From NCBI GenBank assembly GCA_030020825.1, contig CP125213.1:496001-560000 (forward strand): a DNA stretch of 64,000 bases, written 5' to 3'. Under the pieces are notes generated by a model. That model did no database searches, had not been told where the DNA came from, and worked only from the letters and a program-made list of their open reading frames with translations. The position numbers were made by a program, and so were the translations under genes. The stretch is from Candidatus Blochmannia vicinus (lineage in GTDB: Bacteria > Pseudomonadota > Gammaproteobacteria > Enterobacterales > Enterobacteriaceae). This document shows positions 35,792-45,166 of this stretch, in pieces (position 1 is the stretch's first letter; the number at the start of each line of letters is the position of its first letter).

Positions 35792-36712
35792 ATGAATACA
35801 GCAAATTTTATTTGGTTTAATGGAGATATCATACCATGGAAAGAAGCTAAAATACATGTAATGTCTCACTCTCTGCACTACGGATCATCAGTATTTGAAG
35901 GTATGAGATGTTATGATTCATATAAAGGGGCTGTTATATTTCGTCATCACGAACACATACAAAGATTGCATGACTCCGCAAAAATTTATCGTATGCCCAT
36001 GTCTTGGAGTATCAACGATTTAATGCAAGCATGTAGAGTTATTATTCGTGAAAATAATTTAATTAATGCATATATTCGTCCTATAGTATTCATTGGAGAC
36101 GTAGGAATGAAAATTAATCCAGATCCTGAATATACTACAGACGTTGCTATAGCAGCTTTCTCTTGGTCATCTTATTTGGGAGAAGATTCGTTAACACAAG
36201 GGATTGATGTGATGGTATCTTCTTGGAACAGAGTACCAGCAAATACTCTTCCAAGTTCAGCTAAAGCTGGTGGAAATTACTTATCATCCATGCTAATTAG
36301 TAATGAAGCTTGCAGAAATGGTTATCACGAAGGAATTGGGTTAGATATATACGGTTATATTTCAGAAGGAGCTGGTGAAAATTTATTCGAAGTTAAAAAT
36401 AATATTATCTTAACACCACCACGTGCTTCTTCTATATTACCTGGAATTACACGAGATTCTATTATTAAATTGGCAGTAAATATTGGTTTAGAAGTACAAG
36501 AACAAGTGTTATCTCGTGAATCCTTGTACACAGCTGATGAAATATTTATGTCGGGAACTGCTGCAGAAATAATCCCAGTACGTAGCATAGATGGAATTCA
36601 AGTAGGTACTGGTAGATGTGGACCCATTACTAAAAAATTACAAGATTTATTTTTTAACTTATTTACTGGAGTAACTGAAGATCTATGGGACTGGTTAGAT
36701 CCAGTTAATTAA
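35792..36712 (+). CDS. ilvE: Branched-chain amino acid aminotransferase
   Basis: PLP transaminase for the last step of isoleucine, valine and leucine synthesis; hexamer in E. coli. The PLP lysine is in LPSSAKAGGNYLSSML; HSLHYGSSVFEGMRCY near the N-terminus, GENLFEV, and FMSGTAAEIIPVRSIDG are typical of fold-type IV enzymes. Length 306 (E. coli 309). A strong GAGGAAG site precedes the ATG. Third gene of ilvGMEDA. Confidence 0.97.
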   Translation: MNTANFIWFNGDIIPWKEAKIHVMSHSLHYGSSVFEGMRCYDSYKGAVIFRHHEHIQRLHDSAKIYRMPMSWSINDLMQACRVIIRENNLINAYIRPIVFIGDVGMKINPDPEYTTDVAIAAFSWSSYLGEDSLTQGIDVMVSSWNRVPANTLPSSAKAGGNYLSSMLISNEACRNGYHEGIGLDIYGYISEGAGENLFEVKNNIILTPPRASSILPGITRDSIIKLAVNIGLEVQEQVLSRESLYTADEIFMSGTAAEIIPVRSIDGIQVGTGRCGPITKKLQDLFFNLFTGVTEDLWDWLDPVN

Positions 36713-36757
36713 CAATTGAACACTCAACATTTATAGAATACTGGAGTTTAAATATAT

Positions 36758-38611
36758 ATGCCTCAATATCGCTCTACTACTACTACACATGGTCGCAATA
36801 TGGCTGGTGCTCGAGCATTATGGCGCGCTACAGGCATGACCACCGAAGATTTTGACAAAATGATTATTGCTGTAGTTAATTCATTTACTCAATTTGTCCC
36901 TGGTCACGTGCATTTACGAAATGTAGGAACATTAGTTTCTGAACAAATTAACATTAACGGAGGGGTTGCAAAAGAGTTTAATACTATTGCAATAGATGAT
37001 GGAATTGCCATGGGGCATAGTGGCATGCTATATTCCTTACCATCTAGAGATCTTATTGCTGATTCAGTAGAATATATGATCAATGCCCATTGTGTTGATG
37101 CTATGGTGTGTATTTCTAATTGCGACAAAATAACACCTGGAATGTTAATGGCAGCATTGCGCTTAAATATTCCAGCTATCTTTATATCAGGTGGCCCAAT
37201 GGAATCTGGTACAATAACTCTATCTAATAATAAAGATATTAAACTTAATTTAATCGATGCAATAACTTATGCAGCAAATCCTAATATTTCTAATATTGAT
37301 CAACAAAACATAGAAGAAAAAGCATGTCCTACATGTGGATCTTGTTCAGGAATGTTCACTGCAAATTCTATGAATTGTTTAACAGAAGCGTTAGGATTAG
37401 CTCAACCAGGCAATGGATCATTATTAGCTACCCATTCTGATCGAAAAAAATTATTTTTAAATGCTGGTAAATATATTGTTCACTTAGCCAAATCCTATTA
37501 TGAAGAAAATAATTATTCTGTTTTACCTCGTAATATAGCTAATAAATCTTCTTTTGAAAATGCAATGATGTTAGATATTGCAATGGGGGGGTCTACCAAT
37601 ACTGTGTTGCACTTACTTGCAGCCGCACAAGAAGGAGAAATAGATTTTACTATGGCAGATATTGATAGATTATCTCGCAAAGTACCACATTTGTGTACAG
37701 TAGCTCCAAATACTAAACAATATCATATGGAAGATTTTCATCGAGCTGGAGGAGTAATGGGTATACTTGGTGAATTAAATCGTTGTGGTCTATTACACAA
37801 AAACACACGAAATATATTAAATGAATCTTTATCAGAAACATTATTAAAATATGACATTGTTTCCTGCAGTAATATTGACTCAAAAAGTATGTACGCTGCA
37901 GCACCAGGAGGAGTACGTACTACACAAGCATTTACTCAAACAAACAGATGGGCTTCATTAGATATAAATCGTTTCTCTGGTTGTATTCGTTCTCGCGAGA
38001 ATGCTTATAGCCAAGATGGCGGTTTAGCAGTATTATATGGAAATCTTGCTATAGATGGTTGTCTTGTAAAAACAGCTGGAGTTCATATAAACCTTCAAAA
38101 ATTCTATGGCCCAGCTAAAGTCTATGAAAGTCAAGAAGAAGCCGTTCAAGCAATTCTAACAGGAAATGTGCATCCTGGAGATATAATTGTAATTCGATAT
38201 GAAGGCCCAAAAGGAGGGCCGGGTATGCAAGAAATGCTATATCCAACGTCTTTTCTTAAATCTATGAGTTTGGATTTATGTTGTGCGTTAATTACAGATG
38301 GTAGATTTTCAGGCGGAACATCCGGTTTGTCTATCGGACATATATCTCCAGAAGCAGCTAATAAAGGATTAATCGGCTTAGTGCATGACGGAGATATGAT
38401 TAGTATTGATATCAGTGCACGTAGTATCATCTTAGAAGTTTCCGAATATATACTAAAAACAAGATATGAATTAGAAATTGCTCGAGGAACTAAAGCATGG
38501 ACCCCAATCAACAGAAATAGAAATATATCTACTTCTTTAAAAGCATACGCCCATCTAGTAACAAGTGCGGATAAAGGCGCTATTCGTGATAAATCTAAGT
38601 TATTAGGATAA
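36758..38611 (+). CDS. ilvD: Dihydroxy-acid dehydratase
   Basis: Iron-sulfur dehydratase giving 2-keto acids for valine and isoleucine. Cluster cysteines are visible in SNCDKITPGM and CPTCGSCSGMF, and the C-terminal TDGRFSGGTSGLSIGHISPEA holds the catalytic serine region. Length 617 (E. coli 616). An unusual G7 run lies near 37585-37591 inside the Met-Gly-Gly codons of AMGGSTNTVLH. It follows ilvE by 45 bases and precedes ilvA by 8. Confidence 0.97.
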   Translation: MPQYRSTTTTHGRNMAGARALWRATGMTTEDFDKMIIAVVNSFTQFVPGHVHLRNVGTLVSEQININGGVAKEFNTIAIDDGIAMGHSGMLYSLPSRDLIADSVEYMINAHCVDAMVCISNCDKITPGMLMAALRLNIPAIFISGGPMESGTITLSNNKDIKLNLIDAITYAANPNISNIDQQNIEEKACPTCGSCSGMFTANSMNCLTEALGLAQPGNGSLLATHSDRKKLFLNAGKYIVHLAKSYYEENNYSVLPRNIANKSSFENAMMLDIAMGGSTNTVLHLLAAAQEGEIDFTMADIDRLSRKVPHLCTVAPNTKQYHMEDFHRAGGVMGILGELNRCGLLHKNTRNILNESLSETLLKYDIVSCSNIDSKSMYAAAPGGVRTTQAFTQTNRWASLDINRFSGCIRSRENAYSQDGGLAVLYGNLAIDGCLVKTAGVHINLQKFYGPAKVYESQEEAVQAILTGNVHPGDIIVIRYEGPKGGPGMQEMLYPTSFLKSMSLDLCCALITDGRFSGGTSGLSIGHISPEAANKGLIGLVHDGDMISIDISARSIILEVSEYILKTRYELEIARGTKAWTPINRNRNISTSLKAYAHLVTSADKGAIRDKSKLLG

Positions 38612-38619
38612 GATTATAA

Positions 38620-40167
38620 ATGAAAAAAATTAATTATTTCCCTAATACGCCCTGCCCAGCAGAATATCTACGAGCTGCTTTACGTTCTCATGTATATGAA
38701 GTAGCTCAAATAACACCATTACAAATTATGAGCAAATTATCCCAACGTTTCGAAAATATAGTATTAGTAAAACGTGAGGATAGACAACCAGTACATAGCT
38801 TTAAACTACGTGGCGCTTATGCTATGCTTTCAAGCCTCAATGAAGCACAAAAATCTTCTGGAGTTGTTACCGCATCAGCAGGTAATCATGCTCAGGGAGT
38901 AGCTTTTTCTGCTACTCATCTTGGTATAACATCTTTAATTGTAATGCCTACAAACACTGCAGATATAAAAATAGACGCAGTACGTAATTTTGGTGGAAAA
39001 CCATTATTATGTGGGGCTAATTTTGATGAAGCTAAAATTAAAGCTATATCTTTAGCTGATAAACATCAATTAACCTTCATTCCTCCATTTGACCACCCAA
39101 CGGTTATAGCAGGTCAAGGAACATTGGCAATGGAATTATTACAACAAGATGCTCATTTAGATCGTATTTTTGTTCCAGTAGGAGGAGGTGGGTTAGCTGC
39201 AGGTATTTCTGTTTTAATTAAACATCTTATGCCCCAGATAAAAGTTATAGGAGTTGAATCAGCAGAATCAGCTTCTTTATGCGCTGCATTATCCGCTGGA
39301 ATGCCAGTATGGCTACACAAAGTAGGTTTATTTGCAGAAGGAGTAGCTGTACGATGCGTTGGAAACGAAACATTTCGTTTATGTAAGAAATATTTAGATG
39401 ATGTAATTACAGTAGATAATGACGCAATTTGTGCTGCAATAAAAGATTTATTTGAAGACGTACGCGCTATAGCTGAACCTTCAGGCGCTTTAGCATTAGC
39501 TGGAATGAAGAAATATATTCAACAATATGCAATAAGAGGCGAAAGATTAGCTCATGTTCTTTCAGGTGCTAATATAAATTTTCACGAATTACGTTACATT
39601 TCAGAACGCTGTGAACTAGGAGAACAACGAGAAGCATTAATGGCCATTACTATTCCAGAAAAAAAAGGCAGTTTTTTAGAATTCTATAAAATATTAGGAA
39701 ACAGATCAGTAACAGAATTTAATTATCGTTATAATGGATCTAAAAAAGTTTGTATCTTTATTGGTATACGTTTGAAAAATGGACATTCTGAAAGAAAAAT
39801 AATAATACAAGAAATACTCGCTAATGGTTTTCACGTCGTAGATTTATCTGATGACGAAATGGCAAAATTACATGTTAGATATATGGTAGGAGCGCGTTTA
39901 TTCCAATCTTTACAAGAACGAATTTTCAGTTTTGAATTTCCAGAAGCTCCAGGAGCATTATTAAAATTTCTTTATACTTTAGGCGCTAATTGGAATATTT
40001 CTCTGTTTCATTATAGAAACCATGGCACTGACTACGGGCGTGTCCTGGCTGGATTCGAATTATCTAACCAAAAAGAAGAAGAAAAATTTGAAAAATACCT
40101 ATCTAAATTAGGATACGAATGGCATGACGTCACAACCAATCCAGTGTTTGGAGTATTTTTAAATTAA
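38620..40167 (+). CDS. ilvA: Threonine dehydratase, biosynthetic
   Basis: Converts threonine to 2-ketobutyrate, the entry to isoleucine. The PLP lysine is in HSFKLRGAYAM; GNHAQGVAF, the glycine-rich loop VGGGGLAAGI and two C-terminal ACT-like regulatory domains (about residues 335-510) are present, so isoleucine feedback may persist. Length 515 (E. coli 514). Last gene of ilvGMEDA. ilvY, divergent between ilvA and ilvC in E. coli, is absent. Confidence 0.97.
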   Translation: MKKINYFPNTPCPAEYLRAALRSHVYEVAQITPLQIMSKLSQRFENIVLVKREDRQPVHSFKLRGAYAMLSSLNEAQKSSGVVTASAGNHAQGVAFSATHLGITSLIVMPTNTADIKIDAVRNFGGKPLLCGANFDEAKIKAISLADKHQLTFIPPFDHPTVIAGQGTLAMELLQQDAHLDRIFVPVGGGGLAAGISVLIKHLMPQIKVIGVESAESASLCAALSAGMPVWLHKVGLFAEGVAVRCVGNETFRLCKKYLDDVITVDNDAICAAIKDLFEDVRAIAEPSGALALAGMKKYIQQYAIRGERLAHVLSGANINFHELRYISERCELGEQREALMAITIPEKKGSFLEFYKILGNRSVTEFNYRYNGSKKVCIFIGIRLKNGHSERKIIIQEILANGFHVVDLSDDEMAKLHVRYMVGARLFQSLQERIFSFEFPEAPGALLKFLYTLGANWNISLFHYRNHGTDYGRVLAGFELSNQKEEEKFEKYLSKLGYEWHDVTTNPVFGVFLN

Positions 40168-40225
40168 AAATTATTTTTACACGAAAATTATTAAATTATT
40201 TTAACATTACTTAAAAAGGTATTTT

Positions 40226-41707
40226 ATGGCTAATTATTTTAATACATTAACTTTTATACAAAAATTAAAACACTTAAAAAAATGCCGATTTATGAGTCAT
40301 AATGAATTTTCTGGTGGAATTAAAGCCTTATTATCTAAAAAAATAGCTATAATAGGTTGTGGATCTCAAGGATTAAATCAAGGTTTAAATATGAGAGACT
40401 CAGGTGTAAACATTTCATACGCTTTGCGTCGAGAATCTATTATTAACAAAAAAGAATCTTGGTCAAGAGCGACCCAGCACGGATTTGCTGTAGGAACTTA
40501 TGAAGAAATTATTCCAACATCAGATATTATTATTAACTTAACTCCAGATAAAAACCACACAGCAGTAGTAAAAAAAATAGAGCCTTTAATGAAACATAGA
40601 TCTGTATTAGGCTATTCACATGGATTTCATATTGTAGAGGTTGGAGAAAAAATTCGTCAAGATATCACTGTCATAATGGTTGCTCCAAAATGTCCTGGTA
40701 CAGAGGTTCGTCAAGAGTATCAACGAGGATTTGGAGTACCTACCTTAATTGCCGTACATAAAGAAAACAATGCCTATAATATAGGTATGGAATTGGCAAA
40801 ATCTTGGGCATTCGCACTTGGTAGCCATCGTGCTGGAGTATTAGAATCTTCATTTGTAGCAGAAGTTAAATCAGATCTTATGGGAGAACAAACTATTTTA
40901 TGTGGAATGTTGCAAGCAGGATCAATTCTTTGTTTTGACTATATGATTAATAACGGTATTGATGCTGGGTACTCAGGAAAATTTATTCAATATGGTTGGG
41001 AAGTTATAACCGAAGCATTAAAGCAAGGAGGCATCACATTAATGATGGACCGATTATCTAATATTGCTAAAATACGTGCTTTTATATTATCTGAAAAATT
41101 AAAAAATATATTAAAACCAATTTTTGAAAAACATATGGAAAATATACTTAATGGAGTATTTTCTGAAGAAATGATGTCGGATTGGAAGAATAATGATTCT
41201 AAATTACTTGTTTGGAGAAAAGAAACCAGTAAACTTCCGTTAGAACAAGCACCAAACTATCAACAAGAGATTTTAGATCAAACATATTTTGATCATGGAA
41301 TTTTAATGGTAGCCATAATAAAAGCAGGAGTAGAGCTATCTTTCGATACAATGATAAAAGCTGGTATAGCTCCAGAATCAGCATACTACGAATCATTACA
41401 TGAATTACCTTTAATTGCAAATACTATAGCTCGAAAAAAATTATATGAAATGAACACAGTAATTTCCGACACTGCAGAATATGGTAATTATTTGTTTTGT
41501 AATGCAGTAGTACCTTTATTAAAGAAAACTATAATACCTAATTTAAAAAAAGGAGATTTAGGATCAGCGCCTGAAGAAATTAAAATAGATAATATTATTT
41601 TACGTAATACTAACGCAATGATTAGAAATCATGCAATAGAAAAAGTTGGAATTAAATTAAGAAGTCACATGAAAAACATAAAAAATTTACCATTTATTAA
41701 TAACTAA
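40226..41707 (+). CDS. ilvC: Ketol-acid reductoisomerase, class II
   Basis: NADPH-dependent second step of isoleucine and valine synthesis. Rossmann loop IIGCGSQGLNQGLN, NADPH-region arginines in LRRES, catalytic VMVAPKCPGTEVRQEYQRGF, and the metal ligands in AEVKSDLMGEQTILCGMLQ are visible. At 493 residues it is the long class II form as in E. coli (491), with the duplicated C-terminal knotted domain. It follows ilvA by 58 bases on the same strand; without ilvY it may simply be read from the operon upstream. Confidence 0.97.
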   Translation: MANYFNTLTFIQKLKHLKKCRFMSHNEFSGGIKALLSKKIAIIGCGSQGLNQGLNMRDSGVNISYALRRESIINKKESWSRATQHGFAVGTYEEIIPTSDIIINLTPDKNHTAVVKKIEPLMKHRSVLGYSHGFHIVEVGEKIRQDITVIMVAPKCPGTEVRQEYQRGFGVPTLIAVHKENNAYNIGMELAKSWAFALGSHRAGVLESSFVAEVKSDLMGEQTILCGMLQAGSILCFDYMINNGIDAGYSGKFIQYGWEVITEALKQGGITLMMDRLSNIAKIRAFILSEKLKNILKPIFEKHMENILNGVFSEEMMSDWKNNDSKLLVWRKETSKLPLEQAPNYQQEILDQTYFDHGILMVAIIKAGVELSFDTMIKAGIAPESAYYESLHELPLIANTIARKKLYEMNTVISDTAEYGNYLFCNAVVPLLKKTIIPNLKKGDLGSAPEEIKIDNIILRNTNAMIRNHAIEKVGIKLRSHMKNIKNLPFINN

Positions 41708-41946
41708 AAAATCTAAACTGTAATCATATGTTGATTTCAAGTTATCTTATTATCAAAAAGGATCATTTAGCCGATCATCCAAATAAAATAAATACTTTTA
41801 AATAAAAATCACAGAAGTTAATATTACATAACTAATTATGTAAATAATAGTAAATACTAATTAATTTAAGATATTATATACTAAAACAAATAATTATTTT
41901 ATATACGTATATTCTAATTAATAGAAACAAGTTATAAGGAGAATAA

Positions 41947-42282
41947 ATGAATCATATAGTAAATTTGACAGATTCTAATTTTAAAGAAAAGGTATTAAAC
42001 TCTATCAATCAAGAAAGTAAACCATTCTTGATTGATTTTTGGGCTGAATGGTGCAATCCCTGTAAAGCAATGATACCTATCCTAGAAGACATAGCTATGG
42101 AATTTCATGATAAACTAAAAATAGCAAAATTAAATATAGACAACAATCCAATCACTACTAAAAACTATGGTATTAGAAGCATTCCAACGTTATTGTTAAT
42201 TCGCCATGGAACAGTATTATCCAGTAAAATAGGATTATTGTCTAAACAAAAATTACAAGAATTTTTAAAAAAATATATATAA
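41947..42282 (+). CDS. trxA: Thioredoxin with CNPC active site
   Basis: General dithiol reductant. The 111-residue product aligns with E. coli thioredoxin 1 (IDFWAEWC, LNIDNNPITTKNYGIRSIPTLLL), keeps the buried aspartate (LIDFW), the active-site tryptophans and the cis-proline. The active site, however, reads WCNPCK (codons 42052-42063) instead of the near-universal WCGPCK, changing glycine to asparagine between the cysteines. AGGAG lies upstream of the ATG. In E. coli trxA also precedes rho, with rhoL between. Confidence 0.96.
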   Translation: MNHIVNLTDSNFKEKVLNSINQESKPFLIDFWAEWCNPCKAMIPILEDIAMEFHDKLKIAKLNIDNNPITTKNYGIRSIPTLLLIRHGTVLSSKIGLLSKQKLQEFLKKYI

Positions 42283-42741
42283 ACTTCACACTTATTATTT
42301 AATACTTGTAATTTTTAAAATTTATCTTATATGTTAGTAGACGTTTATTTAAGATTATAGTAGAATGAAGACCTGTTGTTCCGTAATTAATCATAAATAT
42401 ATGATTTTTTAGTAAAAATTAAACGCACAATCGTCATTGTAATAGTAATAATAGCGATTGTATAATGTAAATAAGATAGATTAAAATGTAGACATATTTT
42501 CTGGTATAGTCATGAAATTACTGGCGAATTTTTATAAACTTATTTCTCTATGAGAATCCGATAATAAGAGAAGTAGTATTTGATGGTTATATGCCTGTTT
42601 TTTGATGGTCTTTAATCTGGGTATATAATCACCAGCGCCATAATACTATAAAAGTAACAATTTTTATATTGTATTACACAATAAACCATTTCTCTTTAAT
42701 ACCAACGGTATTGTATACCTCCAATTTAAGAATCCATAATT
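42283..42741 (+). promoter_or_regulatory. rho leader region
   Basis: 459 bases between trxA and rho, of which the last ~260 are clearly less A+T-biased than other spacers. It ends with a GGTAT/ATACC stem (near 42708-42720). E. coli has the rhoL leader and a Rho-dependent autoregulatory attenuator here; I see no rhoL peptide, but the composition suggests a conserved untranslated leader. A weak 7-bp AATCATA/TATGATT stem followed by T6 near 42390 could end trxA. Confidence 0.45.
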
Positions 42742-44001
42742 ATGAATCTTACAAAATTAAAAAACATACCAGTTTCTGAGTTAGTACACCTTGGGGAAAG
42801 TATGGGTCTAGAAAATTTAGCACGCATGCGTAAGCAAGATATTATTTTTGCTATTTTTAAACAACATGCTAAAACTGGAGAAGATATTTTTGGGGATGGC
42901 GTATTAGAGATCTTACAAGATGGTTTTGGGTTTCTTAGGTCTAGTGATAGCTCCTATCTTGCAGGTCCAGATGATATTTATGTATCTCCTAGCCAAATTC
43001 GTCGCTTTAACTTACGTACTGGAGATACTATTTCTGGGAAAATTAGACCTCCAAAAGAAGGTGAACGTTATTTTGCATTACTTAAAGTAAGCGATGTAAA
43101 TTACGATAAACCTGAAAATGCGCGTAATAAAATTTTATTTGAAAATCTCACCCCATTACATGCCAATTCACGATTACGTATGGAGCGAGGGAACGGTTCT
43201 ACGGAAGATCTAACCGCAAGAGTATTAGATTTAGCATCACCGATTGGACGTGGTCAACGAGGTTTAATCGTAGCACCCCCTAAAGCCGGAAAAACCATAC
43301 TCTTACAAAATATTGCGCAAAGTATTAGTCACAACTATCCAGACTGTGTACTGATAGTACTTTTAATAGATGAACGCCCAGAAGAAGTTACTGAAATGCA
43401 ACGCTTAGTTCACGGAGAAGTAATTGCATCTACTTTTGATGAACCAGCTTCTCGTCATGTACAAGTGTCCGAAATGGTAATTGAAAAAGCTAAGCGATTA
43501 GTAGAACACAAAAAAGATGTAATTATTTTATTAGATTCCATCACACGATTAGCTAGAGCCTATAATACTATTGTACCTTCATCTGGAAAAGTTTTAACAG
43601 GAGGAGTCGATGCCAACGCCTTGCATCGCCCAAAGCGTTTTTTTGGAGCTGCTCGTAATATGGAAGAAGGAGGAAGTTTAACTATTATAGCTACTGCTTT
43701 AATTGATACCGGGTCAAAAATGGATGAAGTAATTTATGAAGAATTTAAAGGAACTGGAAATATGGAGCTACATTTATCAAGAAAAATAGCTGAAAAACGT
43801 GTTTTCCCAGCAATTGATTATAATCGATCTGGAACTAGAAAAGAAGAATTGTTAACTACTCAAGATGAACTGCAAAAAATATGGATTTTACGTAAAATTA
43901 TTCATCCAATGAGTGAAATTGACGCAATGGAATTTATGATGAATAAACTATCTATGACAAAAACTAATGATGAATTTTTTGATATGATGAAACGATGTTA
44001 A
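42742..44001 (+). CDS. rho: Transcription termination factor Rho
   Basis: Hexameric RNA helicase that ends transcription at Rho-dependent sites. The N-terminal Rho domain (residues 1-47), the OB-fold RNA site (DGFGFLRSSDSSYLAGPDDI), Walker A (APPKAGKTILLQNIA), Walker B/ERPEEVTEMQR, and the Q and R loops (SITRLARAYNT, PSSGKVLTGGVD) are all visible. Length 419 equals E. coli. Its retention means Rho-dependent termination and probably autoregulation persist. Downstream genes of E. coli (wec cluster) are lost. Confidence 0.97.
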   Translation: MNLTKLKNIPVSELVHLGESMGLENLARMRKQDIIFAIFKQHAKTGEDIFGDGVLEILQDGFGFLRSSDSSYLAGPDDIYVSPSQIRRFNLRTGDTISGKIRPPKEGERYFALLKVSDVNYDKPENARNKILFENLTPLHANSRLRMERGNGSTEDLTARVLDLASPIGRGQRGLIVAPPKAGKTILLQNIAQSISHNYPDCVLIVLLIDERPEEVTEMQRLVHGEVIASTFDEPASRHVQVSEMVIEKAKRLVEHKKDVIILLDSITRLARAYNTIVPSSGKVLTGGVDANALHRPKRFFGAARNMEEGGSLTIIATALIDTGSKMDEVIYEEFKGTGNMELHLSRKIAEKRVFPAIDYNRSGTRKEELLTTQDELQKIWILRKIIHPMSEIDAMEFMMNKLSMTKTNDEFFDMMKRC

Positions 44002-44409
44002 TTTATTATAATAATTATGATTTATATATTAGAACGAGTTTTGAGAAATAAATTACCTACAATATTTTTATGTTAATCTATTTAACTAAATTTTACTACA
44101 AAACTTATTTAAGAGCTGTTGGAGCTTTTTATATTGTACATTATACTATGTAATATAATTCATGCATATATACAATCACTTATTTTAAAAAATATTAAAG
44201 TAACATAAAATAATATAAATTAAATTTTAAACATGTATTTATATATAAATAGTAATTTAATTAATTTTATCCTAATATAGGATATGGACATTTTATATTC
44301 TTTACTTTATCTTATTAAAATTCTTAAATAATATATAATTGTATTGCATAAATAATTTTTTAAAGAAACATATAAAACCTATAAAGTAAACTTTTTATTT
44401 TTATAGAAT

Positions 44410-44513
44410 ATTTATCTTTATGTCATTTTAATTAATAACATTCAATTAGATATTTTACATAAAATGACTACATGCGATTAATTAAATATATCTTTTTCGA
44501 CATAAAGATAAAT
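44410..44513. repeat. 15-bp inverted repeat with nested 8-bp repeat upstream of tRNA-Arg
   Basis: ATTTATCTTTATGTC at 44410-44424 pairs exactly with GACATAAAGATAAAT at 44499-44513. Inside, TCATTTTA (44423-44430) pairs with TAAAATGA (44460-44467). The right arm overlaps the likely -35 region of the tRNA cluster. Confidence 0.65.
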
Positions 44514-44525
44514 TAAACATATACG
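44497..44525 (+). promoter_or_regulatory. Candidate promoter of tRNA-Arg-His-Leu-Pro cluster
   Basis: TCGACA (44497-44502, five of six matches to TTGACA) is followed after 17 bases by TATACG (44520-44525). A start near 44532 would be a few bases ahead of tRNA-Arg. Confidence 0.4.
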
Positions 44526-44540
44526 ATACGCTGAATCAAT

Positions 44541-44614
44541 GCGTCCGTAACTCAATTGGATAGAGTATTGTCCTCCGAAGACAAAGGTTTCAGGTTCAAA
44601 TCCTGTCGGACGCA
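44541..44614 (+). tRNA. tRNA-Arg (CCG)
   Basis: Acceptor GCGTCCG pairs with CGGACGC; anticodon CCG in CTCCGAA; T-arm CAGGTTCAAATCCTG; discriminator A; no CCA encoded. Equivalent to E. coli argX, first of the argX-hisR-leuT-proM operon. Confidence 0.95.
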
Positions 44615-44657
44615 TTGATTTATTAAAAATTTTATGAAAAAATTGAGATTGATCTGT

Positions 44658-44731
44658 GGTGATTGTAGCTCAGTCGGTAGAGCTCTGGATTGTGGTTCCA
44701 GCAGTCGTGGGTTCGAATCCCATCAATCACC
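44658..44731 (+). tRNA. tRNA-His (GTG)
   Basis: Anticodon GTG in ATTGTGGTT. The extra 5' G (position -1) opposite C73 is present: GGTGATTG with CAATCACC. T-arm GTGGGTTCGAATCCCAT; no CCA encoded. Equivalent to hisR. Confidence 0.95.
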
Positions 44732-44780
44732 CACATCACACATTTAATTAAAAGCAAAATAAAACCCGACACTAAACTAA

Positions 44781-44866
44781 GCGAAGGTGGCGGAATTGGC
44801 AGACGCACTAGCTTCAGGAGTTAGTGTCTTTATAAAGACGTGAGGGTTCAAACCCCTTCCTTCGCA
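44781..44866 (+). tRNA. tRNA-Leu (CAG)
   Basis: Class II tRNA of 86 bases with a long variable arm (TGTCTTTATAAAGACG). Acceptor GCGAAGG pairs with CCTTCGC; anticodon CAG in CTTCAGGA; discriminator A; no CCA encoded. Equivalent to leuT. Confidence 0.95.
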
Positions 44867-44976
44867 AAAATGATTCTCATTATTTATGCATAATAAATCA
44901 GTTAATTATCAAACTCAGATATTAATAAATAGAAATACAAAATGCACAAAACCTACACAAAAATTTTATAAATTCT

Positions 44977-45050
44977 CGGCGAGTGGCGCAGCTTGGTAGC
45001 GCTCCTGGTTTGGGACCAGGAAGTCGGAGGTTCAAATCCTCTCTCGCCGA
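44977..45050 (+). tRNA. tRNA-Pro (TGG)
   Basis: Acceptor CGGCGAG pairs with CTCGCCG; anticodon TGG in TTTGGGA; T-arm GGAGGTTCAAATCCTCT; discriminator A; no CCA encoded. Equivalent to proM and last of the four-gene cluster. Confidence 0.95.
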
Positions 45051-45166
45051 TTCTCATAAACTACATAAGAATTTTAAAATATTTCTACTATTGTATTTCC
45101 TGAAATTCATATATTTTTAACTAAAACTAATTATTTTAATCTGAATCTAATATCCAGACCATAATA

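Larger units (their letters stand above)
44002..44540. other. Spacer rho - tRNA-Arg
   Basis: 539 bases where E. coli has the wec cluster and yifK. Contains the nested inverted repeats 44410-44513 and the putative tRNA promoter; otherwise nothing seen. Confidence 0.5.

Noticed and set aside
42283..42741. rhoL leader peptide
   Set aside because: Short frames exist (for example a 13-codon one near 42514) but none resembles RhoL.
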